A DNA stretch of 64,000 bases from positions 40,033-104,032 of the forward strand of contig JAKBAM010000006.1 of assembly GCA_021809105.1 (NCBI GenBank), written 5' to 3'. The notes under the pieces are model-generated. The model did no database searches, was not told where the DNA came from, and saw nothing but the letters and a program-made list of their open reading frames with translations. Position 1 is the stretch's first letter. Each line of letters opens with the position of its first letter. Of this stretch, positions 8,959-18,286 are shown piece by piece. Source of the stretch: Actinomycetes bacterium (GTDB lineage Bacteria > Actinomycetota > Acidimicrobiia > Acidimicrobiales > Palsa-688). The position numbers were made by a program, and so were the translations under genes.

Positions 8959-10608
8959 ATGCTCAGCACCATGCAGGACGTGCCCCTGACCGTGTCGGCC
9001 ATCTTCACCCACGGCCAGAAGGTCCACCGGCGCAGCCGGGTGCTGACCTTCGATGGGGACGGCTTCCGGGAGGCCACATTCGCCGAGGTAGGGGAGCGCA
9101 CCGAGCGGCTGGCCAACGCACTGCGGGGCATCGGCGTAGAGCCCGATGACCGGGTGGCCACCTTCATGTGGAACACGCAGGAGCACCTCGAGGCCTACTT
9201 CGCCGTCCCCGGCACGGGGGCGGTGCTCCACACGCTCAACCTGCGCTTACCGGCGGACCAACTGGTCCATATCGCCAACCAGGCCGAGGACAAGGTGGTG
9301 CTGGTGCACTCCACCGTGGCTCCCCTGCTGGCGAAGGTGGCAGCGGACCTGAAGACGGTCGAACAGATCGTGATCGTCGACGACGGTGCCCCGTTGTCTC
9401 CCGAGGTGCGGGCGGCCCTGGAATCCCTGGGCAACGTCCATGACTACGAGACGCTCCTCCGCGCTGCGCCCACTGGCTACGACTGGCCGGAGATGGATGA
9501 GCGATCGGCCGCAGCCATGTGCTTCACGAGCGGGACGACCGGTGATCCCAAGGGCGTGGTCTACAGCCACCGCTCGACGTGGCTGCACGCCTTCGCCGCC
9601 AACAACACCGGTGCGCTGACCCTGGACGAGAGGGATCGGATCCTGATCATCGTCCCGCAGTTCCACGTCAACGCCTGGGGCTATCCCTACGCAGCCTGGA
9701 TGCACGGCGCCGACATCGTCATGCCGTCGCGCTGGCTGCAGGGAGAGCCGATCGCCAAGATGATCGAGAAGGCCAAGGTCACGCTGTCTGCCGGCGTCCC
9801 GACCATCTGGGCATCGCTGGCACAGCACGTGGCCGACCACCCGGCCGATCTCTCCTCCGTGCGGTTCCTGCTCTCCGGCGGCTCGGCCCTGCCTCGGGTC
9901 CTGGTCGAGACGTTCGACGCAATGGGGATCACCATGCTGCAGGGGTGGGGCATGACCGAGACCAGCCCGGTATGCGCGGTCAGCGCTCCGCCCGCTGACG
10001 CCGTGCCCTCCCAGGATGATCCGACGCTGGCCGGTTGGCGCCTCAAGGCGGGGCGTATCGTGCCGGGCGTCCAGCTACGCATTGTCACCGATTCCGGCCA
10101 AGTGGCTCCCTGGGACGGCGAGACGACCGGGGAGATCGAGGCGCGTGGACCGTGGATCACCGCCTCGTACTACATGGTGGAGGATCCCGAGAAGTTCCAC
10201 GACGGCTGGCTGCGCACCGGCGACATCGGGAGTATCGACGACCACGGCTACCTGACGATCAGCGACCGGGTGAAGGATGTGATCAAGTCCGGCGGGGAGT
10301 GGATATCGTCGGTGGCCCTGGAGAACGAGATCATGGGCCATCCCGACGTAGCGGAGGCCAGCGTCGTCGGCGTCAGGGACGAGCGGTGGGGCGAGCGGCC
10401 CCTGGCGGTCGTCGTCCGCAAGAGCGGTGCGGGTGTCTCGGCATCGGACCTCCGGTCGTGGCTCGAGCCGCGAGTTGCCCGCTTCTGGTTGCCGGAGCGC
10501 TGGACCTTCGTCGACGAACTGCCGAAGACCACCGTGGGAAAGTTCGACAAGAAGGTCATCAGGGCCAGGGAGGCATCCGGCGATCTCGACATCGAGCACG
10601 CCGGTTAG
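8959..10608 (+). CDS. Fatty-acid--CoA ligase (FadD/AMP-binding)
   Basis: Activates a carboxylic acid, probably a medium- or long-chain fatty acid, to its CoA thioester through an acyl-adenylate. The protein is 549 residues, normal for the family. The P-loop-like motif A3 is CFTSGTTGDPKGVVYSH (188-204); GWGMTETSP near 320 is motif A5; the hinge is in ISDRVKDVIKSGGEWIS near 430-450; and the catalytic lysine lies in TVGKFDKK close to the C-terminus. ATG 8959 is used, and M5 is a possible alternative. The next gene ends 4 bp away on the opposite strand. Confidence 0.92.
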   Translation: MLSTMQDVPLTVSAIFTHGQKVHRRSRVLTFDGDGFREATFAEVGERTERLANALRGIGVEPDDRVATFMWNTQEHLEAYFAVPGTGAVLHTLNLRLPADQLVHIANQAEDKVVLVHSTVAPLLAKVAADLKTVEQIVIVDDGAPLSPEVRAALESLGNVHDYETLLRAAPTGYDWPEMDERSAAAMCFTSGTTGDPKGVVYSHRSTWLHAFAANNTGALTLDERDRILIIVPQFHVNAWGYPYAAWMHGADIVMPSRWLQGEPIAKMIEKAKVTLSAGVPTIWASLAQHVADHPADLSSVRFLLSGGSALPRVLVETFDAMGITMLQGWGMTETSPVCAVSAPPADAVPSQDDPTLAGWRLKAGRIVPGVQLRIVTDSGQVAPWDGETTGEIEARGPWITASYYMVEDPEKFHDGWLRTGDIGSIDDHGYLTISDRVKDVIKSGGEWISSVALENEIMGHPDVAEASVVGVRDERWGERPLAVVVRKSGAGVSASDLRSWLEPRVARFWLPERWTFVDELPKTTVGKFDKKVIRAREASGDLDIEHAG

Positions 10609-10612
10609 GTCG

Positions 10613-11362
10613 TCAGAGAGCGAGGCGGGGCCAGGCAGTCACTGGATCCGCAGACCCGAAGACCTCGAGACGGGCGCCTCCGCCCGCCAGTCGGTTCCAC
10701 AGCCACAGCAGCAGGTCAGAGGAGGGTCCCCTGATCGCGGTGTCGGCTTTGGCATGGCCGGCGCTGACCGCAGGGGGATCAGCGCCGAAGTCGATCAGCC
10801 ACTCACCCCGCTGCACGTCGTCGGTGGCGTGGAGGTGGAGGGTCCCCTGCAGCGCCATCGACGCGCGCTGCAGGGCTCTTGGCAGCAGGTCGGTGACGTA
10901 CTCCTCGATGCCCTCGACGGCTACGTCCGCGTCGGTGGGCTCGGCCGAGCCCGCCGAGCGGGCCTGCTGCGCATCCCACCGGTGCACCGCCGTCTCGACC
11001 ACCATCCGACGTTGCCACCATCCGACGTTGCGATGCCCGGCGGTCGAGAAGGTCCATGCCGGCGCCTCGGGGGCGGCTTCTCCGAGCACTCCGCACAGCC
11101 CGACCAGCCCTTCGCGGTACCAGCCGGCCAGATCCTCGATGGAGATGTCCGCATCCGGGCCGTCGAGGTGGGGCTGGCGGGCCTGCGCGCCGCTGCGGAC
11201 GATCGCCGCGCACCACCGGTGCACCTCTCCTACATGTCGCAAAAGGTGGCGCATGTCCCAATCGCCGCACGTCTGCACCTGGGCCTGCGGGGCCTGCATG
11301 GCGGCATGGAGCAGGGCATCTCCGTCCCGGCGGATGGCGGATACTCGAGCGCTGGTGTCCAC
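10613..11362 (-). CDS. Mycothiol-dependent maleylpyruvate isomerase-family protein (TIGR03083)
   Basis: A 249-residue protein of the DinB-fold MDMPI family, found in actinomycetes that make mycothiol. The N-terminal domain carries histidines in RHLLRHVGEVHRW and the third ligand region is ETAVHRWDAQ, together forming the metal site. The C-terminal MDMPI domain follows. Starts at GTG 11362. It lies 6 bp downstream of dxs in the same direction. Positions 10999-11030 within it are a perfect 16-bp tandem duplication that leaves the frame open. True substrate unknown. Confidence 0.85.
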   Translation of the reverse strand: MDTSARVSAIRRDGDALLHAAMQAPQAQVQTCGDWDMRHLLRHVGEVHRWCAAIVRSGAQARQPHLDGPDADISIEDLAGWYREGLVGLCGVLGEAAPEAPAWTFSTAGHRNVGWWQRRMVVETAVHRWDAQQARSAGSAEPTDADVAVEGIEEYVTDLLPRALQRASMALQGTLHLHATDDVQRGEWLIDFGADPPAVSAGHAKADTAIRGPSSDLLLWLWNRLAGGGARLEVFGSADPVTAWPRLAL

Positions 11363-11368
11363 AGTGAC

Positions 11369-13297
11369 CTAATCGTCGCCGACGGCTTTTGCCATCCCGA
11401 TCACATCTGCGAGCGAGTCGAGTGATGCCGGGGGCATCGTCTTTGCAGTAGCAGCGGCTATGCCAGGGCCGTCCAGGCCCAGCGAGGTGAGGATCCGATC
11501 GGGCTTTCCGTGGGGGATGTAAGAGGTGGGCACGCCGAGGGTCAGCACCGGGGGCCCGGTGCGGGTCTCCTCCAAGTCGGCGATGGCGTCGGCTATGCAG
11601 GTGCCGGCGCCTCCCTGGCGGATGCCGTCCTCCACCGTCACCACGAGCTGGTGGCGCCCGGCGTCGGCGATCATCTCCGGGTCCAAGGGACGTACCAACC
11701 GGACGTCCCACACAGTGACGTCGACGCCGTCGGCACCCAGGATGTCGGCGGCCTCCTCGGCGGCCTCCAGTAGCTTGCCCACAGCCAGGATCGCTACTGC
11801 GCCGTCACCGGATCGCACCTTGCGGGCCGACAGCCCACTGCCCACCTGGTCGGCTCCGACATGGCGGGCCGCGGTCTTCGGATAGCGGATGGCCGACGGG
11901 CCGGAGAGGCCTAGAGCGGTCTCCAGCATGACCGGCATCTCCTGAGCGGAGGAAGGGGCAAACACCGTCATACCCGGTATCTTCAGGCACAGCGCCATGT
12001 CGAGGATGCCGTGGTGGCTGGGCCCGTCGTCGCCGGTGATCCCGGCCCGGTCGAGGGCGAACACGACCGGAAGGCCGTGCAACCCGACGTCGAGGTTGGC
12101 TTGGTCGAAAGCACGCGAGAAGAAGGTGGAGTAGACCGCTACCACCGGCCGCAGGCCGCCCATGGCCATGCCTGCGGCCGAGGTGACGGCGTGCTGCTCG
12201 GCGATGCCGACGTCGAAGAAGCGGTCGGGCCACCTGGTGGCGAAAGGAAGGAGCCCGGTCGGCCCGGGCATCGCGGCGGTGAGTGCCACCATGTTGGAGT
12301 GCTCCTCGCCGGCGGCGAGCATGGCCTCGACGAAGGCCTGGGTGTAGCCCTTCGGCTGGCTATGGCCTTCCGCCGGCCCCGACGCCGGGTCGAAGGGTAC
12401 GGCGTCGTGGAGGCACTTCTCGTCGTCGGCTTCTGCCGGCGCGTATCCCCGGCCCTTCTGGGTGGCGACGTGGACCACGATCGGTCCGTCGAACTCGTTG
12501 GCCTGGCGCAGGGCCTGTTCCATCCCGGCGATGTCGTGGCCGTCGATGGGCCCGACGTAGCGGACGCCCAGAGATTCGAAGAAGGCTGGCGGCTCCACTA
12601 CCTCGCGCACCGCCGAGTACAGGCCTTGCAGGCTGTGGTAGGCAAGTCCGCCGACCGCGGGGAGATCCCGTAGGGCCTCCTCCAGGCGGGAGCGCACCGA
12701 CCGGAGCCCAGGATGGAGCCGGATCTTCGTCATGCTCTCCGAGAGCCGGGAGATGGTCGGGGCGTAGCTGCGGCCGTTGTCGTTGAGGACGATCACCACC
12801 TTGGAGCCGGAGTGGCCCAGGTTGTTGAGGCCCTCGAAGGCCATCCCTCCGGTCATGGAACCATCACCGATCACCGCCACGACGCGCCGCTCGGGGGCGT
12901 TGGAGCGCGCCACCGCCGCCGAGAGGCCGTGGGCGTAGGACAGGATGGTCGAGGCGTGGCTGTTTTCCACCCAGTCGTGCACCGACTCGGCCCGGGACGG
13001 GTACCCGGCCAGGCCGCCGGCTTGCCGCAGCGTCGGGAACATGTCCCGCCGTCCGGTCACGATCTTGTGCACGTAGGCCAGGTGGCCGGTGTCCCACAGA
13101 AGGATGTCGCGCGGCGAGGCGTACACACGGTGGAGGGCCAGGGTCAGCTCGACCACACCCAGGTTGGACCCGAGGTGGCCCCCGGTAACCGAGACGGCCC
13201 GCACGACGAACTCCCGTATCTCCCTGGCCAGGATCTCCAGTTGGCCCTCGTCGAGTCGGCGTAGATCGGCGGGGGCGTTGATGGACTCCAGCACCAT
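11369..13297 (-). CDS. dxs: 1-deoxy-D-xylulose-5-phosphate synthase
   Basis: Condenses pyruvate and glyceraldehyde 3-phosphate to DXP, the first and usually rate-setting step of the MEP isoprenoid pathway, using thiamine diphosphate. The 642 residues match the family. The N-terminal GGHLGSNLGVVELT, the thiamine-diphosphate motif GDGSMTGG followed by LNDN, and the transketolase-type C-terminal half (FDVGIAEQHAVT) are all present. It is adjacent to carotenoid genes and divergent from crtYc, so it likely supplies that pathway. The MDMPI gene follows after 6 bp. Confidence 0.96.
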   Translation of the reverse strand: MVLESINAPADLRRLDEGQLEILAREIREFVVRAVSVTGGHLGSNLGVVELTLALHRVYASPRDILLWDTGHLAYVHKIVTGRRDMFPTLRQAGGLAGYPSRAESVHDWVENSHASTILSYAHGLSAAVARSNAPERRVVAVIGDGSMTGGMAFEGLNNLGHSGSKVVIVLNDNGRSYAPTISRLSESMTKIRLHPGLRSVRSRLEEALRDLPAVGGLAYHSLQGLYSAVREVVEPPAFFESLGVRYVGPIDGHDIAGMEQALRQANEFDGPIVVHVATQKGRGYAPAEADDEKCLHDAVPFDPASGPAEGHSQPKGYTQAFVEAMLAAGEEHSNMVALTAAMPGPTGLLPFATRWPDRFFDVGIAEQHAVTSAAGMAMGGLRPVVAVYSTFFSRAFDQANLDVGLHGLPVVFALDRAGITGDDGPSHHGILDMALCLKIPGMTVFAPSSAQEMPVMLETALGLSGPSAIRYPKTAARHVGADQVGSGLSARKVRSGDGAVAILAVGKLLEAAEEAADILGADGVDVTVWDVRLVRPLDPEMIADAGRHQLVVTVEDGIRQGGAGTCIADAIADLEETRTGPPVLTLGVPTSYIPHGKPDRILTSLGLDGPGIAAATAKTMPPASLDSLADVIGMAKAVGDD

Positions 13298-13377
13298 GGA
13301 CCAGACGCTACCCGGCCCCGTGGGGCAACCCGTGGCGCCGGTGTGCCATTCGTCCCATCCGCTCGTAGGGTGCCGCT

Positions 13378-13695
13378 GTGGACCGGTACCAGTATCTGAT
13401 CCTGATGGTTCTGTGCGTGTTGGCGACGCTGCCCCTTGAGCTTGCCTTCGGGGCCCGTGTCTGGCGGCAGCCCCGTCGACTGGCGAAGGCGCTCTTGCCC
13501 GGGATGGCCATCTTCTCGCTGTGGGACGTGGCGGCCATCGCCCACCACCACTGGCGCTACAGCGCGGAGTACGTCACGGGTTGGGATCTGCCCGGCCACC
13601 TACCCGTCGAGGAGGTGGTCTTCTTCGCGGTCGTCCCGGTTTGTGCGCTCCTGACCTTCGAGGCGGTCACCCGCATCCTCTCCAAGGGCCGGTGA
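13378..13695 (+). CDS. crtYc: Lycopene cyclase subunit CrtYc
   Basis: A 105-residue, three-helix membrane protein that is one half of the heterodimeric actinobacterial lycopene cyclase. The conserved P-(V/I)-E-E motif is present as LPVEEVVFF. It cyclises lycopene ends only together with CrtYd. Its TGA overlaps the ATG of crtYd by one base (TGATG), as usual for this pair. GTG 13378 is the likely start. First gene of a crtYc-crtYd-crtZ operon, divergent from dxs. Confidence 0.9.
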   Translation: MDRYQYLILMVLCVLATLPLELAFGARVWRQPRRLAKALLPGMAIFSLWDVAAIAHHHWRYSAEYVTGWDLPGHLPVEEVVFFAVVPVCALLTFEAVTRILSKGR

Positions 13696-14027
13696 TGTAC
13701 ACGGTGTGGGCGTTGGTGGCGGCGGCCGCGGTCATCGCCCTCGAGCTCGGTTGGGCCCGCACCGGACTGTTCCGCCGGCCGGCGTACTGGGTGACCCTGG
13801 CCATCACCTGGGCGTTTCAGATCCCCGTCGACGGCTGGCTGACGAAGCTGTCGGCGCCGGTCGTGATCTACAACACCCGCGAGATCCTCGATATCCGCTT
13901 CCCGTGGGACATCCCGGTCGAGGACTTCGTGTACGGCTTCGCGCTCGTCACACTGGTGCTGTTGCTCTGGGTGCGGTCGGCCGGTCCGAAGGGAAAGGGA
14001 ACCTCCCCGGGTAGGATCGAATGGTGA
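13695..14027 (+). CDS. crtYd: Lycopene cyclase subunit CrtYd
   Basis: A 110-residue, three-helix membrane protein, the partner of CrtYc. The second copy of the active-site motif reads IPVEDFVYGF. Starts at ATG 13695, sharing one base with the crtYc stop, and its last seven bases overlap the start of crtZ. Because the two subunits give one cyclase, the split type predicts a beta- or gamma-ring carotenoid; which ring cannot be decided from sequence. Confidence 0.9.
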   Translation: MYTVWALVAAAAVIALELGWARTGLFRRPAYWVTLAITWAFQIPVDGWLTKLSAPVVIYNTREILDIRFPWDIPVEDFVYGFALVTLVLLLWVRSAGPKGKGTSPGRIEW

Positions 14028-14491
14028 TTGCTGCGGTCGCGGTCGGAGCCGGTGCCTTCGTGGTGATGGAGCCGCTCACCTACGCCATCCACCGGTGGGT
14101 CATGCACGGGGCCGGATGGGCGTGGCACCGCTCCCACCACCGCCGGAGGGTCTCACGCTTCGAGACCAACGACTGGTATCCGGTCGTGTTCGCGGCTCTC
14201 ACGGTGGTGCTGATGGCCGCCGGTTCGCTGGCCCACCCCCTCCGGTGGCTGATCCCACTCGGGGCGGGGGTCACGGCCTACGGAGCGAGCTATGCCTTCG
14301 TGCACGACCTGTACATCCACGGGCGCTTCGTGCACATCCCTGTGCTCGGACCGCTCGAGCGTCTCCGCTCGGCCCATTCCCTCCATCACAGCTTCGGAGG
14401 CGAGCCCTACGGGATGCTCTGCCCCCTAGTGCCCGGGGATCTGCGCCGCCGCGCCGCGACGCAGGCTGATCGCCTGGCTTCCAGCCGCTAG
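14021..14491 (+). CDS. crtZ: Beta-carotene hydroxylase (CrtZ-type fatty acid hydroxylase)
   Basis: A 156-residue integral membrane di-iron hydroxylase that adds 3-OH groups to carotenoid rings, giving zeaxanthin-type products. All histidine clusters are there: HRWVMH (24-29), HRSHH (36-40), HDLYIHGRFVH and HSLHH. ATG 14021 overlaps the end of crtYd by 7 bp, so translation is probably coupled. Last gene of the crtYc-crtYd-crtZ operon; it converges on crtB. Confidence 0.9.
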   Translation: MVIAAVAVGAGAFVVMEPLTYAIHRWVMHGAGWAWHRSHHRRRVSRFETNDWYPVVFAALTVVLMAAGSLAHPLRWLIPLGAGVTAYGASYAFVHDLYIHGRFVHIPVLGPLERLRSAHSLHHSFGGEPYGMLCPLVPGDLRRRAATQADRLASSR

Positions 14492-14790
14492 GGCCCTCTG
14501 TGTTCGCAGCATGTGAATGACTCCGGAAGGAGAATATCTAGGCGTAGTCAGGAAAGGGTGCTACCACCATTTTGGGGGCTCCTGTTCACGAGTTCATGGC
14601 GACATCGGAAGAAATGTACTTTGGCGCTTGCTACCAAGATGACTTAGGCATAAATCGTCGGAGGGGGAAATGGACGTATCGCGGCTCGAGCCGATTGTCG
14701 TTGCCGGCTCGGGGGATCCATCGGGGGGGGCACCCGGTGGCCTACTCGTTGGGCAGGGCTGCCTGCTTCCTGAACAGGCTCAGGCCGTCC
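14492..14790. other. Lower-GC gap between convergent crtZ and crtB
   Basis: About 300 bp with a visibly AT-richer middle (14500-14680) than its surroundings. It contains a good ribosome-binding-like sequence (GGAGGGGG) before ATG 14670, but the frame from there reads straight into the antisense of crtB and shows no family. I see no convincing gene, riboswitch or terminator here. Confidence 0.5.
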
Positions 14791-15660
14791 TCAGCAGACC
14801 CGCAGTCTCCGGGGCGGCAGCACCGTCCGGGCTGCGGTGGCCAGCTTGCGCCACGTCGGCACGCGGGCCCGGGCGGACCACACGTCGTAGCCGGCCGCCT
14901 CGATCTGCTCCAGGATGTCGGCGTAGAGGCGCCGGGCGCCGGCGATGCAGCGAGCAGAGATCGGGGGTAGCAGGCCGACCCCGGTGTCGGCGGCGGCGTA
15001 GTAGCCCCGAGTGCGTGCGATCTCGAATCGCATCAGCTCGACCCACTCGGGCGTGACGCGCCGGCTCTCGATGGCCGGCCATGCGCCGAACCCGTCGATG
15101 TCCTCGACGGGGAGGTACACCCGACCCCGGTCGAGGTCCTCGGCGACGTCGCGGCAGAAATTGGTCAGCTGGAAGGCGACTCCGAGATCCCGGGCCGGCT
15201 GGCGGGCGGCCGGCGTGCTGGGATCCAGGATTGGCAGCATCATCTCCCCGATCACCGCAGCGGAACCGTCCATGTAATCCAGGAGGTCCCCGAAGGTGGG
15301 GTACCGCTCGACGCTCAGGTCCATGGCCATCGACCGCAAGAAGCGCCGGAAGCATTCGCCGTCTATGTCGAACGCCCGGACGGTGTGGACGACTGCCTTG
15401 AGTATCGGGTCGTCGGAGTCCCCGGCCGCCAAGTCGGCGAAGAACCGGTCCCCGAAGTCGGCCAGAGCCTCCGCCCGGCCGGCCACCGCAGACGGGCCCA
15501 GGTCGTCGACGATGTCGTCGGCATAGCGGCAGAAACCGTACAACGCGTGCACGTGGGGGCGCTTCGCCGGCGGCAGCAGGTAGGTGGACCAGAAGTAGGT
15601 GGTCCCGGAGCGCCGGTTGAGGTTCCGGCAGCGCCTGTAGCTCTCCTCCAGCGTGATCAT
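14791..15660 (-). CDS. crtB: Phytoene synthase
   Basis: Joins two geranylgeranyl diphosphates to give phytoene, the committed carotenoid step. The 289-residue protein carries the squalene/phytoene synthase motifs: YGFCRYADDIVDD near 40-52 (first Asp-rich motif) and AFQLTNFCRDVAEDL with RGRVYLP in the middle (second Asp-rich region). ATG 15660 lies 13 bp after the crtI stop. GTG 15681, overlapping the crtI end, is a possible alternative start. Last gene of the PAP2-crtE-crtI-crtB operon. Confidence 0.94.
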   Translation of the reverse strand: MITLEESYRRCRNLNRRSGTTYFWSTYLLPPAKRPHVHALYGFCRYADDIVDDLGPSAVAGRAEALADFGDRFFADLAAGDSDDPILKAVVHTVRAFDIDGECFRRFLRSMAMDLSVERYPTFGDLLDYMDGSAAVIGEMMLPILDPSTPAARQPARDLGVAFQLTNFCRDVAEDLDRGRVYLPVEDIDGFGAWPAIESRRVTPEWVELMRFEIARTRGYYAAADTGVGLLPPISARCIAGARRLYADILEQIEAAGYDVWSARARVPTWRKLATAARTVLPPRRLRVC

Positions 15661-15673
15661 GCCGACAGCATGG

Positions 15674-17179
15674 TCACCCACGGAGCTGGCTTTCGACCCG
15701 TTCGGCGGCGAGGCGCCCCGAGACGAGAACCATGGGCACGCTGACACCCGGGAGAGTGCCGGATCCGACCAGGACCAGTCCCGGCACCCGCCGGTCGATG
15801 TTGTTCGGTCGGAACGGGCCGCTCTGGAAGAACCGGTGTGACAGGGCGAACGGCGTACCTCGCTCCATCCCTTGGCGCTCCCAGTCCTCCGGGTCGATGA
15901 ATTGCTCGGTGACGATGTCATCGACCGGGTAGCCGCAATCACCCAGGCGGCTCACCAGGGAGTTGCGGAAGTTGTCCCGCTGGCGTCCCCAATCGATGCG
16001 GCCGTCCAGGTTCGGGGTGGGTTCCAACGCGTAGATGACGTGGCCACCGGGGGGAGCGAGCGTCGGATCGGACACCGTCGGCAGGCAGACGAGGATGGCC
16101 GGATCTGGCTGGCGGGTACCTCGGCGCAGCACAGCCTCGAAGCTGCCCTCCCAGTCCGCGCCGAAGTGGATGTTGTGATGGGCAGCTCCATCAGGCAGCT
16201 CGCCGCGCACGCCGGCCAACCAGAGGGTGCAGCTCGGCGAGTACTCTCCTCGGCGGGCAACGCGGGGCATGGGCGTCTCTGGAAGCAGGTCCCGATAGAC
16301 GAATGGCAGGTCGGGGTTGGCCACCACGACGTCGGCGCGCACCCGCTCCCCGCTCTCCAGGCGCACTCCGCTCACTGCACCGGAGGTGCCGGTCTGGCGC
16401 AGGATCCGGAGTACCGGAGAGGAGTAGCGCAACACCGCTCCCCCTTTCTCGGCTGCTCGTGCCAAGCCCTGGGCGACGGCATGCATGCCGCCTTCGGGGA
16501 ACCACACCCCCTCGACGGTGTCCATGTAGGTGATGATGCAGTAGATGGCCAGCGCCTCGAAAGGTGAGAGGCCGGCGTAGAGCGCCTGGAAGCTGAACAG
16601 CTTTTGCAGGCGTCGGTCGTCGAAGTACGAGTCGACGACCGCCGCCACGCGCCGGAAGGCTCCCGCCCGCAGCAATCCCAGCGCCGGGCGCAGAGGTCGA
16701 CACAGGTCGAGAGGCGAGTCGAAGTTGCGGTCGATGAAGTTGGGTTGCTCCAACTGGTAGAGGTGCTCCAGCCAGGTGCAGAACCGGCCGAAAGCGGCCG
16801 CATCCTTCTCCCCGCAGTGGTCCCGGATCTCCTCGGTCATCGCCGCCTGGCCCTGGCGGACCCGCAGGTCGTCTGCATCGGCGAAGGCGGCGCGGTACAT
16901 CGGATCGACCGGATGCAGGCTCACGTGATCGGCCATGTCGGCCCCGGCGGCCGCGAATGTCTCGGCCAGGAGACCCGGCATGGTCAGCACGCTCGGCCCG
17001 GTGTCGATGCGGTAGCCCTCCGACTCCCAGAGCCCGGCTCTTCCGCCCGGGCGGGCGCCGCGTTCCACCACCGTCACCTCGTAGCCTCGCCCGACCAGGT
17101 GGCAGGCGGCCGATAGACCGCCCAGTCCGGCGCCGACGATGACCACTTTGTCCCGCGCGCGGCCCCGGGGGACTGCCAT
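15674..17179 (-). CDS. crtI: Phytoene desaturase
   Basis: FAD-dependent desaturase converting phytoene to lycopene by successive double-bond insertion. The 501-residue protein opens with a dinucleotide-binding motif (VVIVGAGLGGLSAA), has the bacterial CrtI signature PGGRAG and TGPSVLTMP, and ends with the expected FRPNNIDRRVPGLVLVGSGT..GVSVPMVLVSGRLAAE region. Its ATG shares one base with the crtE stop. The neighbours crtE and crtB make the function clear. Confidence 0.94.
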   Translation of the reverse strand: MAVPRGRARDKVVIVGAGLGGLSAACHLVGRGYEVTVVERGARPGGRAGLWESEGYRIDTGPSVLTMPGLLAETFAAAGADMADHVSLHPVDPMYRAAFADADDLRVRQGQAAMTEEIRDHCGEKDAAAFGRFCTWLEHLYQLEQPNFIDRNFDSPLDLCRPLRPALGLLRAGAFRRVAAVVDSYFDDRRLQKLFSFQALYAGLSPFEALAIYCIITYMDTVEGVWFPEGGMHAVAQGLARAAEKGGAVLRYSSPVLRILRQTGTSGAVSGVRLESGERVRADVVVANPDLPFVYRDLLPETPMPRVARRGEYSPSCTLWLAGVRGELPDGAAHHNIHFGADWEGSFEAVLRRGTRQPDPAILVCLPTVSDPTLAPPGGHVIYALEPTPNLDGRIDWGRQRDNFRNSLVSRLGDCGYPVDDIVTEQFIDPEDWERQGMERGTPFALSHRFFQSGPFRPNNIDRRVPGLVLVGSGTLPGVSVPMVLVSGRLAAERVESQLRG

Positions 17180-18255
17180 CAGTGGTCGCGGCCGGCGACG
17201 AAGTGGGCCAGCTGGATCAACGCAGCCACCGCCGCGTCCTCGAGGGGGAGCTTCTCGGCCGCGACCAGGGCCTCGTCGACGAGGGAATCGATGATCGCCA
17301 GGACCTGCCGGCGGGCCCCGGTCTCCTCGATGACCTCTTGGAGGCGGTCGATCTCGTCTTCGTCGAGGTCCGCCTGCCCGAAGCGGCGACCAAATAGGTC
17401 GGCGGCAGCTCCCGACGCTGCCGACCTGGCCAGCGCGTGGAGGAGCGTCGGCTTGCCGTCGCGGAGGTCCTCCCCGACCGGTTTGCCCGTCACCGCCGGG
17501 TCTCCGAAGACACCGAGGATGTCGTCGCGCAGCTGGAACGCCTCCCCCAGTGGAAGGCCGTAGGCGGTCAGGGCTCGGCCAGTCCCGTCGCTCGGGGCGG
17601 CGCCGACCAGAGCCGCTCCGAGATGCAGGGGTCGCTCCACGGTGTACTTGCCCGACTTGTACTGGCAGATCCGGCGGGCGAGCTCCGGGCTGGCGCTGGA
17701 GCTGGCGGTCCCGGCTAGGTCCAGGTACTGGCCGATGGTGACCTCGAGGCGCAGGTCGTTCCAGACGTCGAGGGCCATGTGGGGGGCTCCGGTCAGCAAC
17801 CGGTCGGCATGGACGAAAGCGAGGTCCCCGACGAGGATGGCGACGGCGGTGCCGAAGCGGTCGGCGTCACCCCGCCAGTGGCCGTCTCGGTGCCGGCGGG
17901 CGTAGTCGACGTGCAGGGTCTCCACCCCGTGGCGGAGGGAGGAGTCGTCCATCACGTCGTCATGGATGAGCGCGAAGGTGTGCAGCAGCTCGAGGGCCGC
18001 CCCCGCCCTCACGATCCGATCGTCCGCGGGATCGCCCCCGGCCCCGACGAAGGCCCAGTAGCAAAAGGCCGGGCGCAGCCGCTTACCGCCCGAGAGGACC
18101 AGCGCCCGCAGGGACGAGAGGGGGGCATCCAGCGCCGGATCCACCGCGACCCACCGGGCGGCGTCATCGCCGAGGACCTGCCAGATCCGCTCGTTGACCC
18201 GGCCGGCGATCTCGACGAGGGCCGCGGGGGCGGCCACGGGAGGCGAAGAGGTCAT
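17179..18255 (-). CDS. crtE: Geranylgeranyl diphosphate synthase (polyprenyl synthetase)
   Basis: Extends allylic diphosphates with isopentenyl diphosphate, here most likely to C20 GGPP for crtB. The 358-residue protein contains the first Asp-rich motif in IHDDVMDDS and the second in QLRDDILGVFGD, plus GGKRLRP near the N-terminus. The chain length made is inferred from the operon context. ATG 18255 starts 31 bp after the PAP2 gene; its stop overlaps crtI by one base. Confidence 0.92.
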   Translation of the reverse strand: MTSSPPVAAPAALVEIAGRVNERIWQVLGDDAARWVAVDPALDAPLSSLRALVLSGGKRLRPAFCYWAFVGAGGDPADDRIVRAGAALELLHTFALIHDDVMDDSSLRHGVETLHVDYARRHRDGHWRGDADRFGTAVAILVGDLAFVHADRLLTGAPHMALDVWNDLRLEVTIGQYLDLAGTASSSASPELARRICQYKSGKYTVERPLHLGAALVGAAPSDGTGRALTAYGLPLGEAFQLRDDILGVFGDPAVTGKPVGEDLRDGKPTLLHALARSAASGAAADLFGRRFGQADLDEDEIDRLQEVIEETGARRQVLAIIDSLVDEALVAAEKLPLEDAAVAALIQLAHFVAGRDH

Positions 18256-18286
18256 GACTCAGGCGAGCGTAAAGCAGCCCCGTGCG

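Noticed and set aside
14500-14690. Possible riboswitch or small gene in the AT-richer crtZ-crtB gap
   Set aside because: No riboswitch consensus could be matched, and the frame behind the good ribosome-binding sequence runs into antisense of crtB with no family. The adjoining genes converge, so no leader is needed there.
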